Shown here piece by piece: positions 29,848 to 31,920 of a stretch of 31,920 bases of DNA (positions are counted from its first letter, which is position 1; every line of letters begins with the position of its first letter). The stretch lies in contig NAVB01000391.1 of the NCBI GenBank assembly GCA_002179805.1, forward strand, positions 1-31,920, written 5' to 3'. The position numbers and the translations under genes are program-made. The DNA is from Acanthamoeba lenticulata (Eukaryota > Discosea > Longamoebia > Acanthamoebidae). A model generated the notes under the pieces. The model was given only the letters and a program-made list of their open reading frames with translations, did no database searches and was not told the DNA's origin.

Positions 29848-31920
29848 TCACGCGGTGCTGGTGGTGGCGGCGCGCGAAGAACGGGGCTTCAGGCGCAGCG
29901 GCAGGCCATCCAAGGGGCGCAGAGTGATGCCGATCGGGCGGAAGCGCCACTCATAGTCGGGCGTCTCGAGTTCAAACTCAAATGTTTGGAGCAGAAGCGC
30001 CAGCGTCGTCAGCATCTCCGTCATCGCAAACTTTTTACCGATGCTGCGTGTCAAGAGCGAGAGAAAGAGAAGAGACCCGGGTCAGCTCGCGTTGCGACAT
30101 CGGCCTTGAATGAGCAAGAGAGAGAGAGCAGCGTACCAGATGCGCGGGCCCGTGGAGAAGGTGAGGATGTCGTGCGTCTGCTGCTCCGACTTCTTGTTGT
30201 CGCCCTGGTCCGCGGGCTTGGCGAAGCGCTCGGGCTTGAACGTGTGCGGCTCGGGCCAGTAGCGCTCGTCGTAGTGGTAGCACCAGATGGAGGGCGAGAC
30301 GGAGATGCCCTGGGGCACGAGGTAGCCGCCCAGCACGACGCCCTCTTCCTTGATCACGGCGCGGCCCGTCGTGCCGCTCACGGGCGGGCGCATGCGCAGC
30401 GTCTCCTTGAGGAACATGGACAGGTACTCGAGCTTGGAGAGGTCGGCCAGGGTCAGCTCGTGAGGAGGAGACCCACCGTCGTCGTCGCCGCCCAGCACGG
30501 TGAGGACCTCCTCGTAGGCCCTTTGCTGCATGTGCGGGTGCTTGGCGAAGAAGTAGAGCGCCGCCGTCAGCGAGCTCGAGGACGTGTCGTGTCCGGCCAG
30601 GAAGAACAAGAACAGGTTGTGGCTGATCTGCGCATTCATGGCGTCATCAACGCAACAACAACAACGACGACGGATGGTGAGGATGCAGCTGCTCAATAAA
30701 TGAATAAATAAATCAATAAATCCCGGGGGGGGGTCACCTCTTCGTTGGTCAGCTGGCCGTCTTCATCGAGCGCGATGATGTGGTCGAGCAGGTCGAGGTC
30801 ATGCTCCCGTGTGTTCTCGTCGCTCTTCCTCTCGCTACAAAAGTGAAATATTAAAATTAAATAAAAATTAAAACATAAATAAATGTAATAAATAACGAAC
30901 CGGTGGGTGGCGATGACGTGGGCGAGGAAGTCCTGGAAGCCGCGGATGGCCACCTCGAGGCGCATGTTGTAGGCCGTCGGCAACTTGGTCAGGAACGGGA
31001 AGATGAAGGCGAGGGGCCGAAACACGGCCTCGATGATCTGGTGGTAGCGCGCCAGGTTCTCGCTGGTCTCCTTGAGCCCGTCCACCGCCCCAAAGTCGTA
31101 CCCGAACGCGCCCAGCCCTGCGCGTGTGCGTCGACGCGCGTCAGCCCCGATACGCACGCACGCACGCACGCGGCGCACACGCGCGGCGCACACACGCACG
31201 CACCGATGGCGTCGAGGGTCATCTCAGTGAGGCCCTCCTCCACGCGGACGACCGGGTCCGAGCGGACCTGGTTGAGCCACTTGAGGATGAGCTTGCGCGC
31301 GCACCGGCTGAACATGGGCACCAGCGTCCGCATCTTCTTGTACTGGAACGCCGGGTCCATCGCCCTGCGTCAAGATGATGATCATGATTATGATCATGAT
31401 CATGATGATCGGTGGAACAAGTCGGCCGAGAGGGGGGGGGAGGAGGAGGAACGCACTTGCGCTGAGTCTTCCATTTGTCGCCGGCCACGGTGAGGAGGCT
31501 CGAGCCCATCACGCGCGGGAGGGTGGGGTTGGCCCCGAGCGCGCGCTTCTTGTAGAACAGCTCCTCCTTGTCGTGCAGCAGCTTGCGGATGTCTGAATTG
31601 GGAAGAAAAAATGGTGGTTAAAAACTCTGAAACGTTCTTCCATTTACATATTTAATTATTTAATTATTTAATTACTTATTTACACATATCACCAGATCGA
31701 AACGCGTAGGAAAAACAAGAGGGTACCGTCGGGCTCGGAGACGATAACGAGGGGCTTCCAGCCAGCCCAGAAGACCCGCGTGGGCCCATACCGCCGACCA
31801 CCCGCGAGCACATTCTCTGCTCCCGCGTGTAGAGAGATTCGTGGAAAAACGACACGTAAGCGCGAGATTGAAAGGGGAAGTTGATGCAAAAAGAGGGGTA
31901 ATACCCAGGGGATCAAAGTT
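29848..31920 (-). CDS. Cytochrome P450 (5' end beyond the window)
   Basis: Haem-thiolate monooxygenase. Exons: 31920-31905 (partial), 31816-31727, 31592-31457, 31364-31204, 31117-30901, 30834-30738, 30627-30137 and 30043-29848. Family elements in order: GDKWKTQRKAMDPAFQ (helix C, WxxxR-type); HDLDLLDHIIALDEDGQLTNEE; the I-helix oxygen-binding block FLAGHDTSSSS; the K-helix ETLR of KETLRMRPP; the PERF motif FKPERF; and the haem-binding loop FSTGPRICIGKKFA, where the Cys codon is split by the last intron (30136-30044). All catalytic motifs are present. The N-terminal membrane anchor lies outside the window. Substrate cannot be deduced; CYP4-like features (AGHDTSSS, FSTGPR.CIGKKFA) suggest a fatty-acid or similar hydroxylase, as inference. 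Confidence 0.9.
31374..31442. repeat. ATGATC-rich repeat followed by poly-purine run in a P450 intron
   Basis: Imperfect (ATGATC/ATGATT)n with internal palindromes (GATCATGATC), then GAGAGGGGGGGGGAGGAGGAGG. It lies within the intron between exons 31592-31457 and 31364-31204. Probably neutral. Confidence 0.6.

Noticed and set aside
1..31920. Mobile element, viral insertion, CRISPR array or defence system
   Set aside because: No transposase, reverse transcriptase, integrase, capsid or direct-repeat array is visible, and all sizeable open frames are explained by host-like spliced genes.

Overview
The window is nuclear DNA of a free-living eukaryote. It has GC-rich coding exons, short introns (mostly 50-170 bp, some very AT-rich), AT-rich intergenic gaps and AATAAA-type signals. 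Twelve genes sit in 32 kb. The gene mix, low-complexity Ser/Lys/Pro tracts and compact introns suggest an amoebozoan, most likely an Acanthamoeba relative. That assignment is inference, since no rRNA or other marker is present. I rebuilt exon chains by hand from reading frame, splice sites and phase. In nine complete genes every exon could be assigned and the exon lengths sum to a multiple of three.

Left part (1-9,900): the 3' part of a Rho guanine-nucleotide exchange factor (Pro-rich, IQ, DH, PH; +); a single-exon secreted protein behind a strong-looking promoter (+); then on the minus strand a compact dual-specificity phosphatase and, just upstream of it, a group-II-like truncated haemoglobin with a lysine-rich tail; then a polyamine/amino-acid permease (+).

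Middle (10,500-16,100): an orphan protein with an N-terminal PUB domain (+); convergent to it, a bacterial-type large-conductance mechanosensitive channel (MscL) with two TMs and a Cys4 zinc-ribbon-like motif (-); and a PEBP-fold mitochondrial ribosomal protein mL38 homologue (-). mL38 shares a divergent promoter with the next gene.

Right part (16,100-31,920): a 1,747-residue RasGEF whose RasGEF-N domain appears split by about 750 low-complexity residues (+); a many-exon SPO22/ZIP4/TEX11-like TPR protein of the meiotic crossover pathway (+); a small secreted protein (-); a type I membrane protein with a CAP-like ectodomain and a C-rich module (+); and a cytochrome P450 running off the right edge (-).

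The genes do not form an operon or one pathway. Two are small-GTPase exchange factors, and three encode secreted or surface proteins. The most unusual points are the eukaryotic MscL, the Lys-tailed globin, the meiotic SPO22 gene, two GC-AG introns lying in CACG-repeat introns, and an excess of perfect TGACGTCA palindromes. I found no tRNA, rRNA, CRISPR, transposon or viral element.
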